From Qipengyuania gaetbuli (GTDB taxonomy: Bacteria > Pseudomonadota > Alphaproteobacteria > Sphingomonadales > Sphingomonadaceae), in contig NZ_JAIVLR010000001.1 in NCBI RefSeq assembly GCF_020524765.1, forward strand, positions 1,550,001-1,614,000: a stretch of DNA of 64,000 nucleotides, in the 5' to 3' direction. Shown in pieces: positions 1-10,700 of the stretch; positions within the stretch are counted from its first letter, which is position 1; each line of letters starts with the position of its first letter. Position numbers and translations under genes: made by a program. The notes beneath the pieces are model-generated. The model was not told the DNA's origin. It did no database searches and was given only the letters and a program-made list of their open reading frames with translations.

Positions 1-304
1 TGGCCGTTCCCACGGAGAGGGCGCCGCCGCCATCGGCCAGCAAGGTGCTGTTCGAAACCAGTCCGATCGCCGCATTGCCGGCGCGGGCGCAGGCTCCGTC
101 CTTGCCGTCGAGCTGCGTGGCTGCGGCAAGAGCGGCCTGGTCCGCGCCGTTCTGAAGTTCGGAATCCATGCCCGCCATTCGCGCATAGTCGTAGCCGAGA
201 CCGGCCATGGCGATCAGCGGGACGAGAGCCAGCGCATAGGTCGCAGCGACGGCGCCGCCCTGTTCCTTGCGGAACCGATTTATGCGTTTTAATGCGCTAG
301 CCAT
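1..304 (-). CDS. TadG-like pilus assembly protein, N-terminal part (cut by window edge)
   Basis: The ATG at 304-302 opens a reading frame that runs off the left end of the window, so about 100 residues are visible. A basic N-terminus is followed by GGAVAATYALALVPLIAMAG and then a DYAR/LQNGADQAALAAA segment. This is the typical start of TadG/Tad-like proteins: a single membrane anchor preceding a periplasmic region, in Flp pilus loci. It lies just downstream of cpaC and the small lipoprotein on the same strand, which supports a pilus role. The C-terminal part, often von Willebrand A-like in TadG, is not visible, so the exact family member is uncertain. Confidence 0.75.
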   Translation of the reverse strand, partial: MASALKRINRFRKEQGGAVAATYALALVPLIAMAGLGYDYARMAGMDSELQNGADQAALAAATQLDGKDGACARAGNAAIGLVSNSTLLADGGGALSVGTA

Positions 305-319
305 CTCTTGGTCATCCTA

Positions 320-598
320 TCAACCAGGCTCTTCCGTGGTCGAAACACGCTCGGGTTCCTTGACCTGGTCGTTGCGCAGCCGGTCGATCGCATCGACGGC
401 GTTGTCGGCCGAGGTCGGCGGGATCGGGTCCTCGTAAACCGGGTTCGGATCGATCACCTGGGCTGCCATGGTCTGGCGGTTGGCATTACCGAAACCGGTG
501 TCGCCAAGGCCACTGATCCCGTCATCGGTTACGCAGCCGGCCAGCGCCAGGGCGCCGGTGCCCACGAAGAGGATGCGAAGCTTAAAATTCATAGCCAT
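320..598 (-). CDS. Small lipoprotein in the Flp pilus operon
   Basis: This 92-residue protein starts with a basic, hydrophobic signal peptide ending in a lipobox (ALAGC, Cys22), so it should be lipid-anchored, probably to the outer membrane. The rest is Pro/Asp-rich and has no domain I recognise. Its start lies inside the 3' end of cpaC (17-bp overlap) and it precedes the TadG-like gene, so it is almost certainly co-transcribed with the pilus genes. By position it could serve as a secretin pilotin or accessory lipoprotein, but that is inference. It is too short to be a normal CpaD. Confidence 0.7.
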   Translation of the reverse strand: MAMNFKLRILFVGTGALALAGCVTDDGISGLGDTGFGNANRQTMAAQVIDPNPVYEDPIPPTSADNAVDAIDRLRNDQVKEPERVSTTEEPG

Positions 599-2051
599 CG
601 GTTGCCTCCTGTGCGGCAGTTTCGCTCGCTTGCGCGGTGTTGGCGGGCGTGGGCCCCTGGATCGGCTCGAGTTCGACCGGCCGTCCGGTTGCCCCGTTAA
701 GCAGGACGTCGACTGCCACCGGATCGGCGATGCGGTCGGTCGGCAGGCGGACCTGCTCGGGCCGGATCGGTGCGACGAGGCGCGGCGTGACGATGATCAG
801 CAGTTCGGTCTCGCCTTTCTGGAAACCGCTGGAGCGGAACAGCGTGCCGATGATCGGGATCGATCCCAGGATCGGGATCTGTTCGACCGTGGTCTGGAAG
901 TCGCGCTGCAGCAGGCCGGCGATTGCAAAGCTTTCGCCGTCGCGCAGTTCCAGCACCGTGCTGGCACGGCGAGTTTGCAGCCCGGGAATGCGGATCCCGT
1001 TGAGCTGGATCGACGCGTTCTCGTCGATTGAGCTCACCTCCGGCTCGACGATCAGGTTGATGACCTTGTTCGAGAGTACAGTCGGCGTGAAGCCGAGGCC
1101 GACGCCGAAAGACTTGAACTCCACGGTGATACCGTTCTGTCCGCCGGCTCCGCCGCCGCCCTGGACGACCGGGATCGGGAACTCGCCGCCGGCAAGAAAC
1201 GAGGCGCGCTGGCCCGAGAGGGCCACCAGCGTCGGTTCTGCGAGCGTCTTGGCCAGACCCTTTTCCTCGAGCGCATCGATTGCGATGTCGACATCGAGCC
1301 CGAGGACATCGGTGAAGGAGCGGGTTACCACGCCAAACGCGTCGGTGATATCGGCGACCTCAAGATCGCCATTGCCGAAATTGCTCGTTCCGGCCCCGGG
1401 ACGCAGGGCGGAGCCCGGGCCCGTTACGCCGGAGAAGCGGCCGCTGTTGAAGAAGGTGCGGACACCCAATTCCTTGCCGACCGTGCGGCTGACTTCTGCA
1501 AACCGCACTTCGAGCATGACCTGCTGGCTGCCGCCGAGCGTCATCAGATTGACGACCTTGTCCGGTGCGCCGGCATAGGCCTTGGCGAGCTGGACAGCCC
1601 GGTCGGCGGTGCCTGCATCGCTGACCGTGCCGGACAGGACGATGGAACCGCCGGACATGCGCGCATCCACGCCTTCGCCGGGAAGCAGGTCGCTCATGTG
1701 TTCGCGCAGGCTGACCACGTCGGGGCCAACGGCGATGTCCATCACCGCGATCACCTGGTTCGAACGGTCGTAAAGGGTCAACGAAGTCGTGCCGATTGCC
1801 TTGCCGAGCACATAGACCGAACGGTCCGACACCGGCAGGATATCGGCGATTTCCTCGTTCCCGATCATGGCCCGGTCGATCGGCACGTCGGCGGTGACGA
1901 CCTGGCTCTTGTTGATCGGGATCTCGACCGTCCCGGCGTGCATGGACGCGCCGGAATACTGGGCCTGTGCCAATGCGGTCTGGGGAAGGGCCGCCGCGGC
2001 GAGCGCGGTGGTCAGGGTGAGTGCCGCGAGGGCTGCTTTCTTAGTAACCAC
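582..2051 (-). CDS. cpaC: CpaC/RcpA-type secretin of the Flp pilus
   Basis: This is the outer-membrane secretin through which the Flp pilus is exported. From the GTG at 2051 it is 489 residues long. It begins with a Sec signal (KKAALAALTLTTALAAAALP), followed by a pilus/BON-like N-terminal region and a C-terminal secretin domain with the characteristic PILGSIPIIGTLFRS and ELLIIVTPRLV stretches. I prefer the GTG start because a GGAGG sits six bases upstream, and because the longer frame (ATG at 2099) would overlap cpaB by about 59 bp and spoil the signal peptide. It overlaps the end of cpaB by 11 bp, indicating translational coupling. Confidence 0.9.
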   Translation of the reverse strand: MVTKKAALAALTLTTALAAAALPQTALAQAQYSGASMHAGTVEIPINKSQVVTADVPIDRAMIGNEEIADILPVSDRSVYVLGKAIGTTSLTLYDRSNQVIAVMDIAVGPDVVSLREHMSDLLPGEGVDARMSGGSIVLSGTVSDAGTADRAVQLAKAYAGAPDKVVNLMTLGGSQQVMLEVRFAEVSRTVGKELGVRTFFNSGRFSGVTGPGSALRPGAGTSNFGNGDLEVADITDAFGVVTRSFTDVLGLDVDIAIDALEEKGLAKTLAEPTLVALSGQRASFLAGGEFPIPVVQGGGGAGGQNGITVEFKSFGVGLGFTPTVLSNKVINLIVEPEVSSIDENASIQLNGIRIPGLQTRRASTVLELRDGESFAIAGLLQRDFQTTVEQIPILGSIPIIGTLFRSSGFQKGETELLIIVTPRLVAPIRPEQVRLPTDRIADPVAVDVLLNGATGRPVELEPIQGPTPANTAQASETAAQEATDGYEF

Positions 2052-2964
2052 GGAGCGCCTCCACTGCATAGGTTTCAGCATCTGTGCCGCGTACGACACT
2101 CATCGTCGGTCCGCGGGGGCGTGCCGGAGCACTCGCCTGTCGCGGACCAGGAGTAACGCTTGCCGGGGCAGGTGAATAGGATGGCCCCGCCACGGCCGGG
2201 CCGGTCGGTCCGGTACGGCGGTAGATGTAGCGCCCTGCGCCTCCCAGATCGTTAGCAACTACGGTTTCCGTAGCTCCAACTTCCTGGTTCTCGACATTGC
2301 GAAGCGCGAGGCTGAGCGTGCCGATTTCGCGGGCGAGAGCCAGCTTCTGCGCGCCGAAGATATCGGTCTGTAGGGTGGCGGTCTTGCTGACCACGGGCTG
2401 GGTGTTGTTCTCGTCGGCCACTTGGTCGATGCCAAGGACGAGCACGTTCTCGAGCGCGACGGTGGTCATCTTGTCGAACTGCTGCGTGCCTTCGCCGGGG
2501 ATCTGGCGGGTCAGCATGACGTCCACAACGTCGCCGGGCCGCACGAAACCGCCCACACCCGATACTTCGTTGATCGGGATTGACACGGCACGCATGTCTT
2601 CGGGAAGAATGGATGCCAGGGTCGCGCGGCCGTTTTCGCCGCTGACCTTGGAGGCGAGGATCGGCTCGCCGGGCACGATCGGCCGGAGCGCCACGCGCCC
2701 GCCCATCATGGCTTGTTCAAGAGAGGTAAAGGCGCCCTGCGGCACCGCATCGGCGGGCCAGTTGGCGAGGCGGATGTTGGTATTGGTCAGCGGCTGGCCG
2801 AACCCGACGTCCTGGGTAGCTACTACGATTCGCGCGAGCTGCTGCTCTTCCGCGATCGCTTCCTGCTGGTCTTCAAGTCCGGTAAAATAGGCGTTTGCCA
2901 GATACACGGCGATTAGGCCGAGAAAGACGGCAACCCCGACTATAAGCAGATTCCTGCCCTGCAT
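2041..2964 (-). CDS. cpaB: Flp pilus assembly protein CpaB
   Basis: A 307-residue periplasmic protein of the CpaB/RcpC family, thought to help assemble or gate the secretin. It has one N-terminal membrane anchor (about residues 5-25), a SAF domain around residues 45-110 (IVVATQDVGFGQPLT, then a GEPIL segment), and the CpaB core with a RPGDVVDV motif. The C-terminus is Pro/Ala-rich. It is the second gene of the flp-cpaB-cpaC order. The prepilin peptidase cpaA, often found between flp and cpaB, is absent here. Confidence 0.92.
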   Translation of the reverse strand: MQGRNLLIVGVAVFLGLIAVYLANAYFTGLEDQQEAIAEEQQLARIVVATQDVGFGQPLTNTNIRLANWPADAVPQGAFTSLEQAMMGGRVALRPIVPGEPILASKVSGENGRATLASILPEDMRAVSIPINEVSGVGGFVRPGDVVDVMLTRQIPGEGTQQFDKMTTVALENVLVLGIDQVADENNTQPVVSKTATLQTDIFGAQKLALAREIGTLSLALRNVENQEVGATETVVANDLGGAGRYIYRRTGPTGPAVAGPSYSPAPASVTPGPRQASAPARPRGPTMSVVRGTDAETYAVEALRGY

Positions 2965-2993
2965 GGCACTTCCCCCCGTCGCTGATCCAAGCG

Positions 2994-3027
2994 AAAAGGC
3001 CCCGCCGGTTCGCCGGCGGGGCCCCTT
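2994..3027 (-). terminator. Strong hairpin between flp and cpaB
   Basis: A perfect 11-bp GC-rich stem (2998-3008 with 3013-3023) closes a TTCG tetraloop, and on the minus strand it is followed by TTTT. It lies directly after the flp stop codon. It should stop most transcripts after the abundant pilin and let a fraction continue into cpaB-cpaC, and it would also protect the flp mRNA 3' end. The hairpin is seen; partial read-through is inference. Confidence 0.85.
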
Positions 3028-3033
3028 GTGCGA

Positions 3034-3192
3034 TTACACGTTGATGGTGTTCGCAGTGTTGGTCATTGCGCCGGAAATCGCGCCTTGGAGAAGGCCAGCA
3101 GCGGTAACGATGCCAATGCCGATAATGGCGAGAATGAGAGCGTATTCAGCAGCCGAAGCACCGGCTTCTTCACGGATGTAGTTCTTGAACAT
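3034..3192 (-). CDS. flp: Flp family type IVb pilin
   Basis: A 52-residue major pilin precursor. The short basic leader ends at Gly (REEAGASAAEYAL) and is followed by a single hydrophobic segment (ILAIIGIGIVTAAGLL). This is the Flp pattern, with cleavage after Gly and a Glu-Tyr pair in the mature N-terminus. I chose the ATG at 3192 because a GGGG ribosome-binding stretch lies just upstream. A longer frame from 3219 adds nine residues that Flp leaders lack. It is the first gene of the operon and is followed at once by a strong hairpin. Confidence 0.93.
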   Translation of the reverse strand: MFKNYIREEAGASAAEYALILAIIGIGIVTAAGLLQGAISGAMTNTANTINV

Positions 3193-3552
3193 GATATTAC
3201 CCCAAGTCTTGAATGACATTTCGCCAGGAGAGCGACGTGTCGTCTTCTAAACAGGACCCCGGCATCTATTTCCGGATGGCCCGCCCGAGGGGGTAAGGTG
3301 TTGGAACCGGCGCGACCTTTTATTGTTTAATCGGCATGCGCCGATCCGTTTCACGCTGGCTCCCTCGGAGCAATTACAAGTTCCCGTAAACAGCCGTTAC
3401 GGTCAACTTTGGTGCAATGATTTAACAATTTCTCGGATTCTCAGCAAGATAATTCGGGGAAAAGTTAATTCTGCTAGTTAACAGGCGGTAGAAGTTGCGG
3501 CTTTATCGCGCTGCTCGAATCGGGAAATTGCTGATTCGACGAGGAGTTTGAA
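3193..3552. other. Intergenic region between flp and a divergent membrane-protein gene
   Basis: About 360 bases, more AT-rich than the flanking genes, that must hold the flp promoter and the promoter of the gene at 3553. I see a perfect 6-bp inverted repeat (ATCGGC-ATGC-GCCGAT, 3330-3345) in its middle. I cannot assign a -35/-10 pair with confidence and see no gene in it. Confidence 0.6.
3330..3345. repeat. Inverted repeat upstream of flp
   Basis: ATCGGC and GCCGAT flank ATGC, forming a perfect dyad about 140 bases upstream of the flp start. It is a possible regulator-binding site for the pilus operon or for the divergent gene. There is no direct evidence for either. Confidence 0.4.
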
Positions 3553-4404
3553 ATGATTCGCAGGCCAGCGAATGCCGGGGGGAAATTAACGGTTTCGCCG
3601 TTTCCCGCTTTGGCCGCCTGGTTCGCGCGCTGGAAGGATGATCTCCACCGGCGCAGCGTTGCGCTGACCTCCTGGATCGAAAACCACCTGGGTTTGCTTG
3701 CTTTTGCCTGGCTCGCGCTGATGGCAAGCCTGCTCGCTTACAAGGTAAGCCGCCTGATGGTGCCCGTGCATGGTGCCTTCGACATGGTGCAGCTGGTGCT
3801 GCCGTATGTCTTCATAGCGCTGGCCCCGATCGCGGGCTTCATGATCGGCCGCGCTGCCTTCCTTGGAAATCGCACGCAGCCGGAATACCGCTTCGCCCTT
3901 TTTGGACGGTGGCGGGAAGTCGACCGCATCCAGGCCGAAGCGCATCCCAGTTTCGGACCGACCGGCTTCCTGACCTCATTGATCGTGGGAATGATGTTCG
4001 GCGTGGTGATGCGTACCGGCGAATTCGTCATGATCCAGCCCGCCCTGAACGAACACGCGCCTGCATGGGCCTATACGCTGTTCCTCGCGATGAGTGTGGA
4101 AATCGCCGTGATGAATTTCTTCTACATGATCTGCTTCGTCATGGCGCTGCGCAGCGTGCCGCTGTTTCCGCGCATGCTGCTTTACGTCTGGATTCTCGAC
4201 GTGCTGTGCCAGCTCTCAATCGCGCGCGCGCTGGCGGGGAAGGATTTGCCGCCTTCCATCGGAGAGCCGCTGTCGACGCTACTCACCGCGAATCTCAATA
4301 CGGTCCTCATCAGTGCGGCCATCTGGCTGCCCTACCTGATTCTCTCGGAACGTGTGAACGTTACCTTCCGTCACCGGGTGTCGTCGGAAGCCTCTCAAAC
4401 CTGA
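3553..4404 (+). CDS. DUF2569-like polytopic membrane protein
   Basis: A 283-residue inner-membrane protein with about five hydrophobic segments after a basic N-terminus of some 45 residues. The C-terminal end, a hydrophobic helix followed by SERVNVTF, resembles the conserved tail of DUF2569 proteins, whose function is unknown. The start is supported by GAGGAG six bases before the ATG. It stands alone between the pilus operon and the adhesin cluster, reads away from flp, and I cannot tie it to either. Family assignment is from memory of the tail motif and is moderately sure. Confidence 0.6.
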   Translation: MIRRPANAGGKLTVSPFPALAAWFARWKDDLHRRSVALTSWIENHLGLLAFAWLALMASLLAYKVSRLMVPVHGAFDMVQLVLPYVFIALAPIAGFMIGRAAFLGNRTQPEYRFALFGRWREVDRIQAEAHPSFGPTGFLTSLIVGMMFGVVMRTGEFVMIQPALNEHAPAWAYTLFLAMSVEIAVMNFFYMICFVMALRSVPLFPRMLLYVWILDVLCQLSIARALAGKDLPPSIGEPLSTLLTANLNTVLISAAIWLPYLILSERVNVTFRHRVSSEASQT

Positions 4405-4780
4405 CTCACTGGCCTGCGGTCCCGATTTCGGACAGCCTGCAAGTTTCCCAAAGATTCATACGGTTAGATGTGATTTTCGACCGATTCCGGGCCCGAATGG
4501 CGTTTTTTTGCTATCCATCAACTGGTTAACAACATTGAAAGATCAGGTTTGACCTGTTTCACCTAATGCAACGACACGTCCCGCAGGCGCCTCGATTCGC
4601 CTTTGTGAGGACGACAAGTCGGGCCGCGGAAATTGCTGGACGGGCACCTGCCCCGATCTCGCTCGAACAATTCTTGGGGGGTGGTCCTCCGGAGATTCGC
4701 AGCCCGTATCGTTCCCGGCAACTTCCGCGTCATAGGGGGGGAATTCGCTCCTCCTCCCGGCTGCAGGAAGGACCGATACG
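4405..4780. other. 5' region of the giant adhesin gene
   Basis: 376 bases without a gene. Near the left side, an imperfect dyad (ATTCC-GGGCCC-GAAT, about 4484-4498) followed by GGCG and seven Ts (4502-4508) may be a weak terminator for the upstream gene. The right end carries the AGGAAGGA ribosome-binding site of the adhesin (about 4764-4771). A long leader is likely, but I could not assign a promoter. Confidence 0.5.
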
Positions 4781-7700
4781 ATGGACAGTTTCGAGCAGAA
4801 TGGTGAATTCACCGGCGCACAGGACAGCCAGGACACCGGCGACACCCCGCGTGTCGAACGGGCCCCTGCCCAGCGCAGTGCACGCGGCGATATCGTGCTC
4901 ACGCCCGATGAAAACGGCGTCGTGGTCCTGCCCGAGGGAGCATCGCTCGAAAACCTGGCCGCTTCCGGCCGCGACCTCGTCCTCGTCCTCGACGACGGCA
5001 CGCGCATCATCATTCCCGAAGGCGCCATCATCGTCCCGCAGATCGTGGTCGACGGCGTCACGGTCCCTGCCGCCAACCTTGCAGCCCTGCTGACCGGCAA
5101 CGAGCCGCAGCCCGCCGCCGGCGACCCGCAGAGCTCGGGCGGCAATTTCGAAGTCGACCCGGGTGCCATCCAGGCCGCCTACGACCTCGGCGACCTGCTG
5201 CCCTATACCGAGCTGCAGTTCCCGCAGCCCGAAGAGCGGGAGATCATCCCGAATGCGCCGGACCAGGATCCGGACATCATCATCGAAACGCCGGACAACC
5301 CGGCAGGCGTGATCAACGCCATCGCGACCGTTGCCGAATCGGGCCTGCCCGAACGCACGATCAACGGCGTCGATGAAAGCGAAGGCACGCAGAGCGAGAC
5401 CAATGGCGAAACCGCCGCGGGCACCATCGTCTTCAACGCGCCCGACGGCGTGGGCTCGGTTGCGATCAACGGCGTTGCCATCACCGCGGTCGGCCAGACC
5501 TTCGTGGGCGAATACGGCATCCTGACGATCACCAGCATCGACTTCGCCGGTGGCCAGATCGGCTTCAGCTTCACGCTCAACGACAACCTCGTGGGCGAGA
5601 CCGTCGACGGTTCGTATTCGATGACGGTCACCGACACCGACGGCGATACCGCGACGGCTACCCTGCAGATCATCGTCATCGACGATGCGCCGATCGCGCA
5701 GGACGACACGGGCTCGGTCCCGGGCGGCAGCCACGCGACGATTTCGGGCAGCGTGCTCGTCAACGACGAATCGGGCGCCGACAACTATGCCGCCAGCGGC
5801 GCGGTCAACGACTTCGCCAATGCCGGCGGTAGCGCTGCGCCCGGTGCGACCCTGGCCGGCACCTATGGCGAGCTGACGCTGAATGCGGACGGCACCTACG
5901 AATATACCCGCTTCGTCAACACGCCCGGCGGCGTGTCCGAGCAGTTCACCTATACGATCGTCGATGCCGACGGCAGCACCAGCACTGCCACGCTGACGAT
6001 CAACATCGGCGATGCGCCCAACGTCATCACCAACGTCCCCGAGGGCGACGATGCAACGGTGGTCGACGAAGGACAGCTGCCGCCGAACACCGGTACGCGC
6101 ACCGACGAGCCTGAAGGTTCGGACTTCGACGGCGACGACGAAACCGCGACCGGCACGATCACCTTCAACTCGCCCGACGGTGTCGGCAGCGTGTCGATCG
6201 GTGGCACAGTCATCACGCCCGGCAGCCTGCCGCAGGTCGTTTTCTCCGACGAAACGGGCACGCTGACGGTCACCGGCTACACCTATGACCCGGTGACGGG
6301 CGCAGGCACGATCACCTATGTCTACGAGCTGACCGACAACACCGGCGATGCCGACACGACCACGGTCACCTTCCCGATCGTCATCACCGATCTCGACGGC
6401 GATACGGCATCCGACGATCTCGAGATTACCATCGTCGACGACACGCCGACCGCACTCGACGACAGTGCGACCGAGGGTAGCGAGAACGCACCGGTTTCGG
6501 TGAACGTGATCGCCAACGATACGCCCGGCGCCGACGGCGTCGACCTGGCGACCGGCGTTGCCGCTGTCGACGGAACGCTGAGCGGTGGCGGCAGCCTTGC
6601 CTACAATGGCGACGGCACCTTCACCTACACTCCCGCTGCCGGCGAAACCGGCACGGTCACTTTCGATTATGCCATCACCGATGGCGACGGCGACGTGTCC
6701 ACCGCGACCGTCACCATCACCCTTTCGGACGATTCGACCCCGCAAATCGCGGTCGAAGGCGATGACGACGTCGAAGAAGCCGCCCTGGCTGCCCGTGATG
6801 GCGAGCCGGCCGGTTCGAACGAAGCCAGCACCGGTGAAACCGCCTCGGGCGTGATCGCGATCAGCACCGGCAACGACACCGTGGCCTCGCTCGTCGTGAA
6901 CGGCGTGAATGTCACCGGCGGCGGCACGGTAACCACGGCTGCGGGCGTGCTCACCATCTCGGTGAACAACGGTGCCTACAGCTACAGCTACGAGCTGAAG
7001 GACAACACGCTGTCAGATCCCGACAGCGAAAGCTTCACCCTGACGGTGACCGACAGCGACGGCGACACCGCCTCCACAACGCTGGTCATCGCCATCATCG
7101 ACGATGCGCCGACGGCCAATGACGATGCGAACGCGCTCGGCGCCGGCACCTATGGTCCGGTCGGCGGCAACGTGCTGTCGAACGACGTGCAGGGCGCGGA
7201 CAGCGCCGATGTCACCTCCTATTCGAGCGCGAGCGACAGCGGAGTGGCCGGCGAGACCATCCAGGGCCTTTACGGTACGCTGACCATCGCTGCCGATGGT
7301 ACCTACAGCTACACCCGCGATGCGGGCACGCCGGGCGGCGTGGAAGACAGCTTCGACTACGTCATCACCGATGACGACGGCGATACCTCCACCGCGACGC
7401 TGGTCATCTCGATCGCCGACAGCCCCGTCACGCTCGACCTGCCGGTTGCAGGCGGCGAGACGACGCAGGTGGACGAGGCTGGCCTTGCTGCCGGTTCGGA
7501 TGCTGCGAGCAACAGCGAATTCACCAGCGGCACCTTCACCTTCACCGCGCCCGACGGCCCGGCGGTCCTGACTATCGACGGCGCTCCGCTGGTCGCCGGC
7601 CAGACCTACACCGGTAGCTTCGGAACGCTGACCATCACTTCGGTCGGTAGCGGCACGGTCGGCTACACCTACGAGCTGACCACCAATACCAACGGCGACA

Positions 7701-10700
7701 CCACGTCCGACAGCTTCGCGATCGTCGTGACCGACCAGGACGGCGATTCGATCAGCGGCGACCTCGAGATCGCCATCGTCGACGACGTGCCCACTGCGCG
7801 TCCGGACACCGACAGCGTCACCGAAGACGGCCCGCTGCTGGCCAGCGGTAATGTCATCACCGATGCTGAGGCCAATGGCGACAACGGCGGCGACACGCGC
7901 GGTGCCGACGGCGCCGCTGTCACCGACGTCGATTTCGGCGCGACCGACGGTACGCCGGGTACTCCGCTTCAGGGTCTCTACGGCACGCTGACGCTCAACG
8001 CGGACGGCAGCTACAGCTACGAGCTCGACAACACGAACGAGACTGTCCAGGGCCTCGACGAGACCGAGAGCCTGACGGAGGTCTTTACCTATACGCTGAC
8101 CGACGGCGACGGCGATGACAGCGTCACCACGCTGACGATCACCATCAACGGTGCCGACGATCCGGTCGTCATCAACGACCTGTCGCTGACGGCTCCGGAA
8201 GGCCTCGTCGACGAAGACGACCTTGCCGACGGTTCGGACACGACCAAGGAAAGCCTCGTCACGAACGGCACCTTCTCGGTCGATGCACAGGACGGGCTTG
8301 AAACGCTGACCATCGGTGGCGCTGCCGTCTTCGGTGCAGGCGTGACCTATCCGGTCGTCCTCACCGGCGATTACGGCACGCTGCGCATCACCGGCGTAAC
8401 GCCGGTGACCGATGCGGATGGCGATACGGTTTCGCTGACCGTGGCCTGGGAATACGAACTCAGCCAGAACACGCTCGATCACCCAATCGCGGACTCGCAG
8501 GACTCGCTCTTCGACGCCTTCGACGTGGTGGCCACCGACAGCGACGGTTCGAGCGCGAGCTCCGTGCTCGATATCGAAGTGGTCGACGACGTTCCCACTG
8601 CCAATGACGACGGCGTCGTCCAGGCGAACGAGAACCAGGCTTTCACCATCGATGCGCTCGATAACGACGTGTTCGGTGCCGACGGCGTCGACACCGCCGA
8701 TGTCGCAAGCGTCGAAGTGACCACGCAGGCTGCGCAGGGCACCGTTACCTACGATCCGGCGACCGGCCTGTTCACCTACACGCCCGCACCGGGCGCAGGC
8801 AGCAACGGCAATCTGACCGACAGCTTCACCTACACCATCACCGACAATGACGGCGACACCTCGACCGCGACGGTGGAAGTCACGCTGAAGCCGGATTCCG
8901 AGCCTCAGGGCGGCGAGCGCACCGCGAGCGTCGACGATGACGGCCTGGCCGGCGGCAATGCCACGTCGACCACCGGCGATCTCGACGCCAACAATGGCGA
9001 CGATCCGGCCGACACCAGCGAGGCCAGCTTCACCGGCACGCTGTTCTTCAATGTCGGCAACGACACCCCCGCAGCAATTGCTTTCGACCCGGCGCTGGAA
9101 GGTGCTTCGGCCTCGCTCGGCACCGAGACGGTGAGCTACTCGATCAGCGGCAATACGCTGACTGCGAGCAGTGCGCGCGGCGCGGTCTTCACCGTGGAGA
9201 TCACCGACAGCGCGACCGGCGAATACACCGTCACCCTACTGCAGAACGTGCTGCACGCAGCCGGTAGCGACGAGAACGACGCCTCGGTCTCGATCGACTT
9301 CACCGTCACCGACAGCGACGGCGACCAGACGTCGACAAATCTCGGCATCGTGTTCGACGATGATGCGCCCTCTGCCTACGACAATGCCAACGACGTGAGC
9401 GAAGGCGGCTCGACCGCCGGCAACGTGCTGACCGATAGCGACGGCTTCGGCCTCGATGCGGCCGGTGCGGACGGGTTTGCGGCTGGCGGCGGCATCGTCT
9501 CCATCAGCAGCGTCAACGACACCATCACCCAGACCACCGTCGACGTCGACGGCAACCTGGTCATCGTGACCACGCTGGGCACGCTCACGCTCAATGCGAC
9601 CACGGGTGCCTACACCTACGAATCCAAGGTGGACTCGACCAATGCCGACGTGGCGGACGTCTTCACCTACACCATCCGTGACGGCGACGGCGATGAAGCC
9701 ACCGCGACGCTGACGATCGATATCGACAACGTGGCCGGCCAGGTCTTCGACGATGACGCCATCGTCAACGAAAAGGGCCTGCCGACCGGTTCGGGCGAAC
9801 TGGCTGACGGCATTGGCGGCAACAACAGCGATCCGAGCGAAGTCGATGCCAATGGCCAGATCACGGTCAGCGGCGCCACCGGCACGTTGGTCTACACCCT
9901 GCTCGACCCGGCGACCGGCAGCTACGGCACGCTCACGCTCGACAGCGATACGGGTGAATACACCTACACGCTGGCCAGTGCGGTGGACGGCGACACGCTG
10001 GTCCCCGACCAAGGCGGCAACAACAGCACCAACACGGTCACCGGCTTCGAAACCTTCGACTACGAAGTGCGCGACACGCTCGGTAACCTCATCGGCACGG
10101 GTACCATCTCGGTCTCGATCGTCGACGATGTCCCGACCGCGCGCGACGAGACGCTGCAGAGCGTGGCGGAAGATGCAGTCGGAACCATTGGCGGCGACGT
10201 CATGGCCAACGACACCGAAGGGGCCGACGGCGCGACCGTGACCTCCATCACTGTCGGCGCGCAGACCTTCGCGGTCCCGCAGGACGGCACCGATGCCACG
10301 GTCATCACGGCCAACGGCACCTACACCATCGACATGGACGGCAACTGGACGTTCGACCCGAACACCGGCCTCGACCAGAGCGGCGGCGATATCGTGGCCG
10401 ACTTCAGCTACACGCTGACCGACGGTGACGGTGACATCTCCACCGCCACCCAGCCGATCCGCATCGAGGACGGCGCCCTGCCGCAGGCTCCGCAGCCCGG
10501 CTCGGTCACCGTGGACGACCAGAACCTGGCCGATGGCAGCACGCCGGCAGGCCCAGATTCCGCCAGCCACGTCCTGAGCTTTACCGAAGGTTCGGACGCT
10601 TTTGCCGGCTTCGTCTTCGGCGATACGTCGGGCCTGCTCGGCGGGCTTACCTGGGTGCGTGTCGACGACAACACGATCACCGGTTCCGACGGTGGCCGCC

